Shown: positions 21,691 through 32,685, counted from the stretch's first letter. The stretch: 64,000 nucleotides of DNA from Rhizopus arrhizus (GCA_024220505.1 JAKZZE010000023.1:496001-560000), one strand, 5' to 3'. The notes: generated by a model not told the origin, from the sequence alone. Numbers and translations: made by a program.

Positions 21691-22419
21691 ATGTCGTTTG
21701 AAGAAGAGATAGAAACCAAGAAATTACAAGATAAATTAGGTTATGCAGATGTAAATCAAAAGCCTCCAAAACCCAACACAAACACACACATCACCATCAA
21801 AGAACCCAGACCACAACGACCCATACCAGCTTTGGAAAGAAAGAAATCTTCTTTACTGTCCCCTCCATTAGAGCGATCGGATAGTTTCAAGGGTAAAGAA
21901 AAGGATGAATGCTTTTGTCAAAAGAAATTGGATACAGCAGAGGACATAAAGGAGATGGCTACTAGGTTATATGAAATGGCAGATAGGATGCTTCAGTCAC
22001 TTTCTTTAGATGAATTGAAATCGTCAAGTACACCATCAGTGATGAGAAGAAGTGGTCATCAATCACCACCAGAAGGGTATCAGAGACAAAGATATAATAA
22101 AAGTGCAGATCTCTATCCACCAAAGGAGAGGTACAGCAGAGTTCCACCACCTATACCTTACAGTGCTTATTATTATCCTCCTCCAATTCCACATCATCCA
22201 CTTCCTTCTCATCTCACAGGCACTGCGGAATATGACAGTCCATCGGTCGATCTTTATTATCTACCAAAGTACCCTCGTAGACGAAAGTCAATGAGTCATG
22301 TCCCATTGGATGATAATGAAGATGAGCTGTATTACAACCCAAGACAACTAAAAAGAAAGGACTCTGCCAGAAGATTACCTCACTATGATTACTATTATGA
22401 TACATATTATTATGAATAA
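21691..22419 (+). CDS. Uncharacterised Pro/Tyr-rich protein
   Basis: Single-exon frame of 242 aa starting at the ATG at 21691. The frame is open further upstream, but only through pyrimidine-rich leader DNA without an ATG. The N-terminus is acidic (MSFEEEIETKKLQDKLGY). A short helical segment (DTAEDIKEMATRLYEMADRML, about 70-90) could be a coiled coil. The rest is low complexity: PPPIPYSAYYYPPPIPHHP, several RRxS-type phosphosite-like motifs (RRKSMS, RKDSARR) and a Tyr-rich tail YDYYYDTYYYE. It is probably largely disordered. I recognise no domain. The unbroken frame and a defined leader support a real gene. Confidence 0.65.
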   Translation: MSFEEEIETKKLQDKLGYADVNQKPPKPNTNTHITIKEPRPQRPIPALERKKSSLLSPPLERSDSFKGKEKDECFCQKKLDTAEDIKEMATRLYEMADRMLQSLSLDELKSSSTPSVMRRSGHQSPPEGYQRQRYNKSADLYPPKERYSRVPPPIPYSAYYYPPPIPHHPLPSHLTGTAEYDSPSVDLYYLPKYPRRRKSMSHVPLDDNEDELYYNPRQLKRKDSARRLPHYDYYYDTYYYE

Positions 22420-23326
22420 TAAATAACTACTTTACATCATGACGTCCAAGGTTCAATCGAACCATCTTTATCGTTCTCTCTCTCTAGACCACATCAGATG
22501 CTGATGAATAGACAGAGTCGGATCGGAACACATGAGCATCTCTTTTGAGTTAAACCAGAGACAATGTCCAGAGTGCGTCACATGTACAATAGACCTTTGT
22601 GTGTCACCCCACTGGCTCATCCCCTTTTGTCTCTCCCATCCTTTTCATTCCATCTTGTGCCTCCGAGACAGATGATGTAAAACTCAAGGTTGGTCAGGAA
22701 CAATGCGTTCAAAAGGGTCTTTGGCAACAAAGAATGGCATGATTTCCTTTTTGGGAAGATCTTGAGCTCAACACATCTTGTTTTGTGAAAAAAAAAGAAG
22801 GTAGAGCATGTTTTGCTTTTCCTACTTTTTCAAATCAGCCTATCTCCTTTCTATTTGTCTATCCAGTGAGGACGAGAAAAAAAATTCAAAGGTGGCTCAA
22901 GACCACAAACCTGTTTATTTGCTGTTGGAAAGCAGCCTTTCAAGATGGAAAGAGATGATATCAAGAAGCGTTATGATCCTCTTTAGCTGCTTACGGTCCA
23001 CTGGGATATGAAGTCAGTTGTCATTTGTGCTGACTTCTTTTGATGCATTCCTAGGATGAACATCATGATCCTCCTGTGCCAATCCATACATGAGCAGATA
23101 CCTATCCCTTTTATAAACGCCCTTTCTCCAAAACACAATCCTATCCGTGGGCTGTCACTGTTCTCAGGACAAAAAAAGACACATAAACAAGTTCTCTCAA
23201 GGGGTCCATTTTAATGCAAAAACTTTTTACACATGTCAGCGACAAAGTCTATTTTTCTCTCATTTGCTCATCTCTGCAAGTGAAAAAAAGTACTGCGTGG
23301 CTGAGATGATTTCCATTTAAAGATTT

Positions 23327-23377
<51 letters not shown>

Positions 23378-23388
23378 CAATACTTAGA
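22420..23388. promoter_or_regulatory. Intergenic/promoter region before CTU2 with T42 tract
   Basis: About 970 bp with no convincing gene. It ends with an uninterrupted T42 run (23329-23370) followed by A6, only 18 bp before the CTU2 start codon. There is also a short palindrome GGTTC-AATC-GAACC at 22450-22463. Confidence 0.55.
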
Positions 23389-24969
23389 ATGGCCAAGTCA
23401 AAAAAAGATCAATGTTGTAAATGTAGAACCGAGAATCCAACACTTCACATTCGACAAGCTTATTATTGCCAGTAAATATAAAAAAGGGGGAGGTTTATTT
23501 GCAAGAGATTAAGAACAAGAAGAACATGCTTCATGTTTCAATTTGTAGGAAAGTTTCGATCGATTCTGATCCGTTTGAGAAATGGAAACCGAAAGAAGGG
23601 AAAAGTGTTATTGGCTTGTTCAGGAGGCCCTTCGTCCATGTAGTGTTCCTTTTGCTATTTTATTTTCTTTATTTAACCTGACATCTAGGGCACTGGTTGA
23701 CTTGACAAAGAACATCATGCATACTTTACCCAACGAAAAGAAAAAGATCCAAGTGGTCCCGGAAGCGATCGTATGTCATATTGATGAAAGTCCACTGTTG
23801 GGTGACATGGTAAGTAGAGACTCAGGATGGACCTTGACTGACCCTGTTGCAGAACCCTTCTTCAGCCGACCTGCTCCGTCAAAGGATCCAGGAGCACTAT
23901 CCCAACTTTGAATTCATCAGTCACGGCCTCGACGACGTCTTTTGTCCTCCGTTCAGTACCGAAAACAAAGCGCTGAGATCGTTGGCAGGTGTGGAAAATG
24001 CAGATTATGGTACGGTAATTCAAGAAAGAGAGAGAGAGAGAGAGACTGACACTTGATAGAACACTGGGTGCAGTGCGCCTCCAAAGAAACCAGCTCGGAC
24101 CGAAAGCGATCCCTGCAGGCATTGTTCGGCAGCATCCAAAAGACGACGGCCAAAGAAGATTTACTGTGGCATATCAAGATGGACATGCTCTTGACCGTCG
24201 CTCGTCGTGAGGGATGCACCTACATCTTCTTTGGCGATTCGGCCACCCGTCAGGCGATCAAGATGATCTCCTGGACAGCCAAGGGAAGAGGCTACAGTTT
24301 ACCGCTGGACATCAGTGTCGATAACGAGCTCACGTTTGACGTCGGCATCATGCGGCCGATGAAGGACATGCTGTCGAAGGAGATCGGGCTCTACAATTAC
24401 TTTTCTGGCATCCACCGTCTCGTCCTGCCACCCTATCAATTTGGACCCCTGATGCCAGCCAAGTCCTCGATCGATCGTCTGACGGAAGGATTCATCAACC
24501 GTCTCGAACGTGATTTTCCGAGCACTGTCAGTACCGTCTGTCGTACGACGTTGAAATTGACGCCTTCGAAGCACATGGACTATCAAAGATCCTGTGCGAT
24601 CTGTTTAATGTAAGTCCCCCGTTTTTATATCCACCTCTTCTCATCTCGATACTTAGGCCCTATCCAGCAGGCATCGCTGACTGGCGAAAGCACATCACCG
24701 TCACAGAGGTACCTCAATCCAAAAAGGCAGAAAAAAGAAACGAGAGCTGTGGGAGTGGATCGTGCTGCTCGTCTTCAGAGGAGGGATGTCATGATCAAAA
24801 GATGGACGTGAACCAGTCGATCTGTTATAGCTGTCAAGTGGATCTCAAAGACTATCGACCCGAGACCCTGCAGTATTTACCTCCCACGGTGGCTGAACGT
24901 GTGGTGGATCAAAACAGAGACAGGAGATTATTAAATGAGATTAAAGACTTTTTAATTGATGATGAATAA
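23389..24969 (+). CDS. CTU2: Cytoplasmic tRNA 2-thiolation protein 2 (CTU2/NCS2)
   Basis: Partner of CTU1/NCS6 in 2-thiolation of the wobble uridine of Lys, Glu and Gln tRNAs in the cytosol. Six exons: 23389-23471, 23523-23639, 23689-23809, 23853-23988, 24060-24609, 24657-24969, total 439 aa. The first exon gives CCKC (C9-C12) and the exon junction completes a second C-x-x-C (C27, C30), followed by GKFRSIL as in the family. A PP-loop-like SGGPSS is at about 61-66. The C-terminal domain carries CAICL and CYSCQ cysteine pairs. The start is chosen because only this ATG leads into the Cys motif. Exon 5 is clearly GC-richer than the flanks. Confidence 0.92.
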
Positions 24970-25032
24970 AAAAAGTTTTTTTTTTTTTTCTAAATACAAA
25001 AGAAAGGTATATATATAAAGAGAGAGGGGGGG

Positions 25033-27693
25033 TTAGGGTAAGGTGGTGATAGAGGAAAGCATCCAGAAGGGAGGAATACCCAATCTTCCCTTGATTTTAT
25101 CGTCCTGGATTAATTTCAAAAGATCATGTTCCTGGGCATCGTCCTCTTCATCAACTGTCCACAGCGGACCAAAGTCAGCGACATGTTCCTCTAGCCAGGC
25201 TCGGTCCTGTTCGATGCGAGCCAAGATCTGGCTGTCCTGGATCTGGATAGGATGACGAAAGGTGGCGAGGGCCATGTAGGCCAAGGGTCTCAGACGGGAG
25301 CGGAGAAAGCGAGCGTCGGATTCGGACAGATCGGCCTGGGCGTAGCGTCTGAGATGCTGGACGACGGCATGCGAGATCGAGCCACCGTTGGCGGCGGTGT
25401 AGTGCCAGATGTCCTTGGCGATGGCCGAGTGTTGAATGCTGCGGGTGAGCAAGGTCCAGTATTGAAGGTTGAGGGTTTGGTAGTGCAAGAGCGCCCGCCA
25501 GGTGACGTTGGGGTTAGGCTCTGAAGCGACCAGACGGCTCTGGGTCGAGCTCTCCTCGTACGGCTGACGGCCTTGATCGTCGAATTGTTTGCCGATCCGC
25601 ATCCGACAGCGATTGGCGACACGCAAGAAGAGACGGACGTCGTCCGTGAAGGCTGCCATGGCGGTCACTTGGAGATCATAGAGCACCCCACGATGGTCCG
25701 TCATCTGAGCCAGATGGATCCCGGTGGGCGAGGTGACGAGGTACTCGAGAAATTCGGCTGTGATGGCCTGGAGATCGATGTATTCCTTGTGGGTGAGGAC
25801 CTGCATGCGTCGCAGGATACGGATGCAGTCCAGCAGGGAAGAGACATCGGTCTTGGTCAGATCGGACGTGTTCAGGATCCGGTGATTGCTGTACTTTGGC
25901 ACCACATGAGGCACACGGCTCAGGCTGGGAAACGAATAGCCTTGGTCAGAGAGAAAGTCCAGGAGGTGGCTGTCGTCCGGCACACGACGGGCCGAGTTGT
26001 ACTCGTCCTCATCCTCCACCGCGTACTCGTTCAAGAAATGCACTCGGATCAGATTCGCTGCCACCCGGCCGTATTTTTCGTTGCCCAAAAAGTAATTGGC
26101 CAAGGTCAAGAGGGTCACGTTCTGTGACAGAGGGCCGAGTTCGTCCTTTTCGGGCACGGTCTCGAACGGCATGCCGTCCTCCTTGTCGGTGGCGGATGAG
26201 ATCGGGGCCAGTCGTCGGGTGCTGTCGTGGAGGATGGTGTCGGCTGCGAGTCGGAGAGACTCCACCGTGCGGGCCACGTCGGCGTTTTTCGTCCAGAATT
26301 CGTATCGAACGCTACTCATCTCCTTGTCGCTGTAGAGAAACAGGTTGTCATGATGAAAGGTACGTCGGGCGATCGTCTCATCCAAGCTGTCCAGAGAAGA
26401 TTGAATGGCCAGCAGTCGATTGAAGGCACGGATGGAAGACGCCTCCTTCTTGTTCTCTTCTTGCTGTGGATTACCTGAAAACAAACGAAAGACCCAACCG
26501 ATATTTTTAAAGTTGCCCTTGTCTTTACTGTACGGACGTTCGATCGGTTCCCAAGGCACGGTCGGTCGATTCAGTCTGCGATTTTCGAGTGCGCCCAAAC
26601 GCCAGAGTAATTCCAACTAAAAAATAAAATAAGTCTCGGTGTGGATCGAGATCGCTCGTTACCTTGCTTCTTCGACCATAACGCATGTTTAGATTGTATT
26701 CTTCTGTGGCATCATGTCTAAAGATAATTTGAGGTTCTTCTGGTGTCTTTGGTCTCTCATCCAAATTGTTCAGCAAGACTGAATTATTCAACAATCGCGT
26801 CATGGGCACCACAAAATATTTCGTGTCCTTGCCATATTTCTCGAGTTGACTCGTGATCTCCTTGAATCCATTGTTGCTCAGATAACAGTTGCCATCAAAA
26901 GGCATGATCCATTTTGCGTTTGGAATACTTTTACCGTGTTGAATCGCCGTGTTGCGTCCACCGTTCTAGAGAGGATGAGGACAGGGTAATAAAAAAAAAA
27001 AGGGGGACTTACATTGTTCATGGCATACAGATTCTTTGTATGGTATGTATAATCCAGTGCTCTCAACTTGGCCACCTTGGAATACCTTCGATAGTCATCC
27101 GAGTGAAGAAAGTCAGGATCAGGAAAGGACTCGAGTTGGAAATCGAGTTGTTCATATTCTGCTTCATCAAACGGAACTCGAATGTACTCCATCTGATATC
27201 GATCGAGCAACCGAATGATGGTAGCCTCACTGATGGGATCAATGATACGATTGAGCAAGAAGATCTTGCGTGTGTTGGGGAAACTGGGTTCGTGATCCAA
27301 GATGAATTGAAGGTTGGAAAGGGTTTGACCTTCTTTGTGTCGAGGAGGTAAATCGTTACCAATGATCCGATAGAGTATCACTTGGTCCCGTACCATGTTG
27401 ACTTCTTCATAACGCCGTACGGTGGTCTGGTGCGTGTCCTTGATGAATCGGAAAAATGGAATGTAACCAAAAAGAAATAATAAGCCAAGGATGACCAAGA
27501 AGAACTTGAGCCATTTGGATCGGTGGGTCTGTGTCGGACTCGCCTTTTTGGCATATTTGTTTTTCTTTCGAACGGAACCCAACTCGAGTGATAACAATTC
27601 GGAATGGGTCTGACTGGGTTTTCTATGTTTTGGAATATATTCAGTGTTGGATGTTCGACTATTTACATCATGTTTTAAAAAAGGTGGAAGCAT
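25033..27693 (-). CDS. Membrane-anchored glycosyltransferase-like / alginate-lyase-like fusion protein
   Basis: Three exons (27693-27013, 26965-26663, 26616-25033) give 855 aa with exact frame closure. Residues 1-60 are basic and cytosolic-like. One membrane segment lies at about 61-81 (WLKFFLVILGLLFLFGYIPF), making a type II membrane protein. Residues ~100-330 resemble a glycosyltransferase-like domain (ILYRIIGNDLPPRH, then FLLNRIID, and NGGRNTAIQHG with a PFDGN motif). Residues ~330-840 are mostly helical and resemble the alginate-lyase (alpha/alpha toroid) family: TLANYFLGNEKYGRVAANLI, then TDHRGVLYDLQVTAMAAF where the family has NNHG-type catalytic residues; here the Asn position is Asp. 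A role in the glucuronic-acid-containing Mucorales wall is inference. Alternative: a polysaccharide-modifying enzyme of other specificity. Confidence 0.7.
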
Positions 27694-28692
27694 CCTCTTT
27701 CACTCTCTTTTTTAGTGGGTCAATGAACGAGAAGGGGTAAAAAGGGGGTGTGTGTTTTCAAAGAAGGAAAAAAAAAAAAAAAAAAAAAGTAGGCTGTAGA
27801 TTAGAAAAAAAAAAAAGAGGGGAAAGAAGAAGGTGAAGGCTGTTTAAGTCACGGACAATCAAAAAAATTTCTGTATTCGAACCCAATTTGTTGTTTTTTT
27901 ATTTAGAACGTTTGCGTCTATTTTTAAACCATTTATATGTTTTCATTGTTGCTTATCTTTTGCCACAAATAAAAGACGTCAATCTTGATCTTATCCAATA
28001 AGAAGGATCGAGATTTGTTTTTGATCTAAAAAAGACTATTTTATATAGTTTCTTTTTTTTTCTTTCTAATTCTTTATTTCTATTTATGGAATTTTACCCA
28101 AAAAAAAAAATGGATGGAATTCAATTTCACTAGCATTGTAAACCGTCTCTCTTTTTTTTTTTTTGCTTTCAAAGCCAATGGAACATTCGGAATGCAAAAC
28201 TGAAGATCTTTGTGATACACAATTAAAGTTTACCAAACATCATTTATTTGGTCAACATTCAGAATCACTTTGTTCTTCTCCCTTTCAGTGGAACGATCTT
28301 TCACGATGTTTGAAACGTTGAAAACAATCATTTTATCCTTTTTTGTGCTTTTTATGATGATTCCCTTTTTAGCATGAGTGATATTGAAATGAAGAGCATG
28401 CACTTTATGATTTCATAAAAAAAAAAAAATTTTTTTTAAGCCAAAAGAGAGTGTGCCACGATTCAGCAAAGAGGAACTTTACCATTTAAGGTGATTGAGA
28501 AAAGTTTGGTATCCATGCTAACAAAAAGGATGATTGTGAGACCTGAGCCCTCAAAAAATGAAGGTTGCAAAGCCTCACAAAGGAATCGAGATAGAAAGAG
28601 AGGTTTCTTTATTGAATCAATCCAACTAAAGATGATTTCATCCAAAGGGGGATAAAGAAGAGAGATTGTTTACAAAAAAAGAGACATGTTTA
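27694..28692. other. Intergenic DNA, no gene seen
   Basis: About 1 kb between two minus-strand genes. AT-rich, with A-runs near 27769-27788 and 27807-27817, and scattered T-runs. It contains the promoter of the lyase-like gene on its left. No coding frame with support is visible. Confidence 0.5.
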
Positions 28693-29935
28693 TTATTCTT
28701 GATCAAAGCAAGCTAGTTTTGGTTGTGAGAAATAATCGGAAGGAAGAGGAGGAGGAGTGAAATAGATGGAATAGAGGTCAGTCGGTGTGACTTGTAGTGG
28801 AGTACAGAGACTTTCTGTTTCTTCTTCTGTCAGAGGAGGTGGAGTCATGAATTGATTTGTGCTGATGAAGAGATGATCTTGATAGTTTATTATGTTTTGT
28901 TGTTGAGGTGCTGTCATGATACGTGTGTGATGTTTAGGTTCAGAAGGTATTTGAGAGAATAAGGTGAAAGGTGATGATTCTTTATATAACAAAGACAATG
29001 ATTTACTATTTGATTTACCTGTAAAATAATCAGTACACCCCCTCTCTCTCTTAAAAAAAAAAAAACTTGCCATAAACTTTTTCTAATTGTTTCAATATTT
29101 GTTTTGCATCATCCTTATTCTTTCTTTCTGCGCCTTTATCTCTAAATAACTTGATCTTACAATAACATGATTCACTCTCTGTTCCCCATCTATTTTCCAT
29201 TTGAGCTCTCAACGGTATTCCTTTAACACCTTTAATCCTAGAGAAATCAGTCGATAGACATTTGAATCGAATATAAATCTTGGCTCCTATACGCGTATTC
29301 CAACTAAAACTGATTTTATCAAAACTAGGTAAAGACACATTCAAAATACCAATCGATTGACCAAGATCTAGTATAAATCAGCAACAAAACTCTCTCTCTT
29401 TCTCTTTCTTTCCAATTACCAATGTCCAAAGCTCTCGCATCAGGTTGTTTTTGTTGTGTTAACCAATACTTCCAATAGTTTTCTGATATACTTCGATGGG
29501 AAGCATTATGAAAATCAATGGATAACGTACTTGTCACAACCTCATCCAACCCACTCGGATCATTTAATCCAATCACATACAATTGACCACGATTCAGATA
29601 AGTCATTGAACTTTCCTCTGTCTTTTGCATAATGGCTGTGGCGGCTACATTTTAAAAAAAAATAGGGTTAGCAAAACAAAGAATTCTTTTCTCCCCCCTT
29701 TTTTTTTCTCCGTTTTTTTTTTTTTTTTTACTCCTTTTTTTTACCTTCCAAAATGATATCAAATCGAAGTTTTCTAATAAACAATGTCTTAACATCTTTT
29801 ACCCCCCCTTCTTTTTGCCACTCATTTTTCTTACCTTTGCTTTTGAGGTTGAAATAAATTATCTTGACAATAGAATAAAGGTTTCATGATTGTATCATTT
29901 GCACTGAAGTGACGAAAATGAGGTCGATTGTCCAT
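28693..29935 (-). CDS. CP2/Grainyhead-family transcription factor
   Basis: DNA-binding regulator of the Grainyhead/CP2 family, present in fungi and animals. Five exons: 29935-29835, 29773-29745 (29 nt), 29644-29420, 29367-29071, 29018-28693, total 325 aa if translation starts at the ATG at 29935. The frame stays open further upstream, so the N-terminus is uncertain. Family marks: RFDIILEAATAIMQKTEESS, MTYLNRGQLY, SFSWNTRIGAKIYIRFKCLSTDF and GVKGIPLR, all in the CP2 DNA-binding domain. The tail is short and Pro/Gln-rich. Exon 4 ends with a GC donor (GCAAGT) rather than GT, and only that site keeps frame. The target genes are unknown; in other fungi the family affects wall remodelling and conidial separation. 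Confidence 0.88.
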
Positions 29936-30019
29936 TTGAAAATTGAAAAAATCAGGTTTGTATTGATTGGATAAATAATAGTTTCCATGCTTAAGAAAAG
30001 TACAAAAAGAGAGAGAAAG

Positions 30020-30050
<31 letters not shown>

Positions 30051-30859
30051 AAATGAGTGGATTTAAGGTTCCTTTTTTTTGTTTTTATAAAGAAGTCTAA
30101 CTCCATATTATATCACTTTTTCAAGAAAAAAAAAGGGGGGAGGGGAGGAGGAAAAGGATAAGAAAGGAGGAAGACAAACAGAAGATGTCCAAGGAGTCTC
30201 TGTTTTCTCTATTTTGATTTTATAAAATACTCTTAAAACGCGTTCAAATTCCCTTTTTCTTTTGTCTTTGTTTAAACGTGAAGACATAAAACTTCTTTTT
30301 CACATGTTAACACTAGACTTTTTCAAACATTCCCCCTCTTCCTACCTTTGGCCATGGACATGTTTCTAATCCATTCACTCAATCCACTTGTTTAAAACTG
30401 AAATAAGGAAAGCGGGAAAAAGAAAGCATCATGAAATCTGTTATTTGACACTTGAGAGGGAGTGAGGAGTAAAGAAAGAGAGGGGAGGAAGAGAGGAGAG
30501 GTTTTTTTTTAAAAAGGAATCAAACTAATTCTCTCCCGTAATCTGTTATCCTGCAAACGCATTCTATTTCTCTCTTTTTAAATTTCACATTTCCTTTTAT
30601 CTCGTCTTTCATTCTTTTTCTCTCTTTCCAAACCATCCACCCACATCCTATCTTTTACTTTTCTTTATCAACAATAAAAAAGAAAAAGAAAAGAGAAAGG
30701 GGAAAAAGGAGAGAAAGTCCAGGCACGCTTTTTCAAGTTTCATAAGGAGTTTTATATGCATCAAGAGACACTATTATGTACTGTCGATCCACTGCACTAG
30801 GTAGATGACACGAGACAAAAAATCAAATCCATTTCCTACTGTTTCATCTCGCACGTCAT
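29936..30859. promoter_or_regulatory. Upstream region of the CP2 gene and intergenic DNA
   Basis: About 920 bp. It has an A/G-rich start with an A29 run (30020-30048), strongly purine-rich tracts (for example 30135-30185 and 30468-30500) and pyrimidine-rich tracts. No gene is seen apart from a possible N-terminal extension of the CP2 protein near 29936-29999. Confidence 0.45.
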
Positions 30860-32014
30860 TTATTGTGTTTCATCACACCCAAGGGGGGGTTCATCCATTT
30901 TGATTTCAAAAGACCAAAGATCCCTTGCACAATACACATCTTCATCCCTTCCATCCAACGTCTGGACGGCCCAACGACGGATGTCTTCCATGATCGCCAA
31001 CGACTCGGGTTGTTCATCCCCCGGATAGCGTGCACTGAAGTGAGTCAAGATCAGTGTCTTACAACCGATCCGTTTCGCAAACGTGGCTGCCATCTGAGGT
31101 GTCGAGTGACCGTGATCCTTGGTACGTGCCTCGATGGAGTCCAGGGTACTCTCGGCCGGGTCCAGACGGGTGAGGGCATTGGTCGCCTCATGCACCAGCA
31201 AGGTCGGTTGATGACACAAGGGAGCCAGTCTGGACGGATCACATGTGTCGCCCAAGAGGACGATCTGTCGACCGGGTCGCATGGCCGGTGGCTGCAAGAC
31301 CTGCCCGTTCGGCAGCACATAGGCCTTGTTCGTCTTTTGGATCTCGCCCAGGATGCGCATCGGCTGCTGGACGCCCTGGCGGATCAAGGCGGCCGATTGC
31401 GCCTTCAAGAGCGGGACCAGGCTGTGGAGTTTGCCTGGATGGTCTGGTTCACGCACGACGTAGCCCAGGGAAGGAATCGAGTGCTCGATCGACGCCGCAC
31501 GGACCTCGTATGGCTCGCAGCACGGCAGCGCCTCAAATCGGCCGTCGACAGCCCAGATCGTCTGTCCCTCGAGTTCGTCCGGATGGAAATCGCTCGTCTC
31601 GTCCCTCGGTTCACCTTCTCCTACCAGCTCATGCACCCTGTACCGTCGTCCCAGGTTGGCATAGGTCGACTTGAGCGTCTGCCGAAGCCAGGAGCGAAGC
31701 GGTCGGGGACCATAGATCTCGATCGGTCTTTCGTCTTGCTTGGTCTCATCCTTGTTTGGGTTCAGGTTATCTGTCATGCTGCACAAAAGAGGAGCAAGTC
31801 CAAAACAGTGATCACCGTGCATGTGCGTGATAAAGACATGGGTGATCTTGCCCATCTTTAATTTGCTCTTTTGAAACTGATGTTGGGTTGCCTCTCCACA
31901 ATCAAATAACCAAATGTCGCCATTCAGCCTTAGTGCTATCGCTTGATGGTTTCTAGTTGAACTCGGTTGAGCGCTTCCTGTGCCCAAGAAAGTGATGTCA
32001 ATAGGCGCGACCAT
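30860..32014 (-). CDS. ELAC1: Short-form tRNase Z (RNase Z, ELAC1-like)
   Basis: Endonuclease that removes the 3' trailer of precursor tRNAs. One exon of 384 aa, within the range of the short form; the long fungal form is about twice as long. N-terminal ITFLGTGSAQPS, then the zinc-binding motif THMHGDH (H64, H66, D68, H69) and PxKxxN-like and HxT-type elements (GDT, later GHST and LTHFSARY) place it in the metallo-beta-lactamase superfamily. It starts at the ATG at 32014. It is the downstream member of a compact minus-strand pair, with the BLOC1S1-like stop only 150 bp upstream of its start. The coding DNA is GC-rich, which leaves a 332-residue antisense open frame that I regard as a by-product. 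Confidence 0.93.
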   Translation of the reverse strand: MVAPIDITFLGTGSAQPSSTRNHQAIALRLNGDIWLFDCGEATQHQFQKSKLKMGKITHVFITHMHGDHCFGLAPLLCSMTDNLNPNKDETKQDERPIEIYGPRPLRSWLRQTLKSTYANLGRRYRVHELVGEGEPRDETSDFHPDELEGQTIWAVDGRFEALPCCEPYEVRAASIEHSIPSLGYVVREPDHPGKLHSLVPLLKAQSAALIRQGVQQPMRILGEIQKTNKAYVLPNGQVLQPPAMRPGRQIVLLGDTCDPSRLAPLCHQPTLLVHEATNALTRLDPAESTLDSIEARTKDHGHSTPQMAATFAKRIGCKTLILTHFSARYPGDEQPESLAIMEDIRRWAVQTLDGRDEDVYCARDLWSFEIKMDEPPLGCDETQ

Positions 32015-32163
32015 GGAAAAAGGGAAAGAAAGAAAAAAAAAAAAAAAGATACTGATTTTAAAAAAGTGAATGGATGAGATTTTATTATGTGTGCATTGAG
32101 CTCTTTTTTTTTTTGGTTCGACAGGTCCTTTCTGGTTGGTTGGTATCCATCTTACGTTGTGAA

Positions 32164-32685
32164 TTATTTAGAGTCACCTTGGTGTACAAATTCCAAAGTG
32201 GACATGATCGTCCTCATATCATGTTCCATAATCTCTGCCCAATGCTTCACGTCACCTAATTCCTATTGTTTTGTTAATCAACACGGTGTCTTCTTTACAA
32301 ATAAAAACCTTGAGGGAGTTGTTGAAATTGTCTACCAAAGCTAGCCACTGTTGTGTCTGGGCGACATAGCGTGTTGCCTGTGTTGCTAGCTTCCTTGATT
32401 GCTGTTCCAATTCTTTCTGTTTACCAAAGATATCGTTCACTCTACACAAGAACTTTTTAGTTTCAATAGACGCATTCTCAAAGAAACCATCAAAACCCTT
32501 CGTTCACATAGTTGTTGATCGAATCCGTCAAGTCAACCGTTGCCTGTACCGCATTCTTTCGAATTTGTTCTGTTTCAATAAAGTTAAGACCAAGCGGTGA
32601 AAATTGCAAGAAATACCATTGTTTCTCTTTATCTCTTGCTTTTTTGGTGATGTGCTTTTAATAGCTGTCCTAAAGAATCTGACAT
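32164..32685 (-). CDS. BLOC1S1: BLOC-1 subunit 1 / GCN5L1-like protein, frame broken once
   Basis: Small coiled-coil subunit of the BLOC-1/BORC endolysosomal complexes. The N-terminus MSDSLGQLLKAHHQK (from the ATG at 32685) matches the family start; the continuation KQEIKRNN...ATVDLTDSINNYVNEG is in the -1 frame. The break lies at an A6 run (CACCAAAAAAGC) about 45 bases after the start. Introns: GTATTT...ACAG (about 47 bp), GTTTTG...GTGTAG (55 bp) and GTTTTT...AATAG, giving the conserved tail GDVKHWAEIMEHDMRTI and stop at 32164-32166. With one extra base at the A-run the spacing matches the human protein exactly. Possibilities are a sequence error, a real deletion, or -1 slippage. The two unusual GTTTT donors are noteworthy. 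I am confident of the family, less of the gene's integrity. Confidence 0.8.

Noticed and set aside
22450..22463. tRNA B-box-like GGTTCAATCGAACC
   Set aside because: It is a simple palindrome; no cloverleaf, A-box or acceptor stem can be built around it. I found no tRNA gene in the window.
25027..25045. Telomere-like GGGGTTAGGGTAAGG
   Set aside because: Only one unit in the 3' flank of a gene in the middle of the contig; not an array.
25573..26423. Two long plus-strand open frames opposite the lyase-like gene
   Set aside because: Antisense shadows; the minus-strand protein has the coherent domain pattern.
30863..31861. 332-residue plus-strand open frame opposite RNase Z
   Set aside because: It is antisense to a well-supported gene with GC-rich third positions; it has no domain and no own signals.
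32460..32520. Second frameshift in the BLOC1S1-like gene (GGGTTTTGATGG)
   Set aside because: The extra coding-looking stretch is better explained as a 55-bp intron GTTTTG...GTGTAG; removing it restores the exact family spacing (NEG then VNDIFGKQ).
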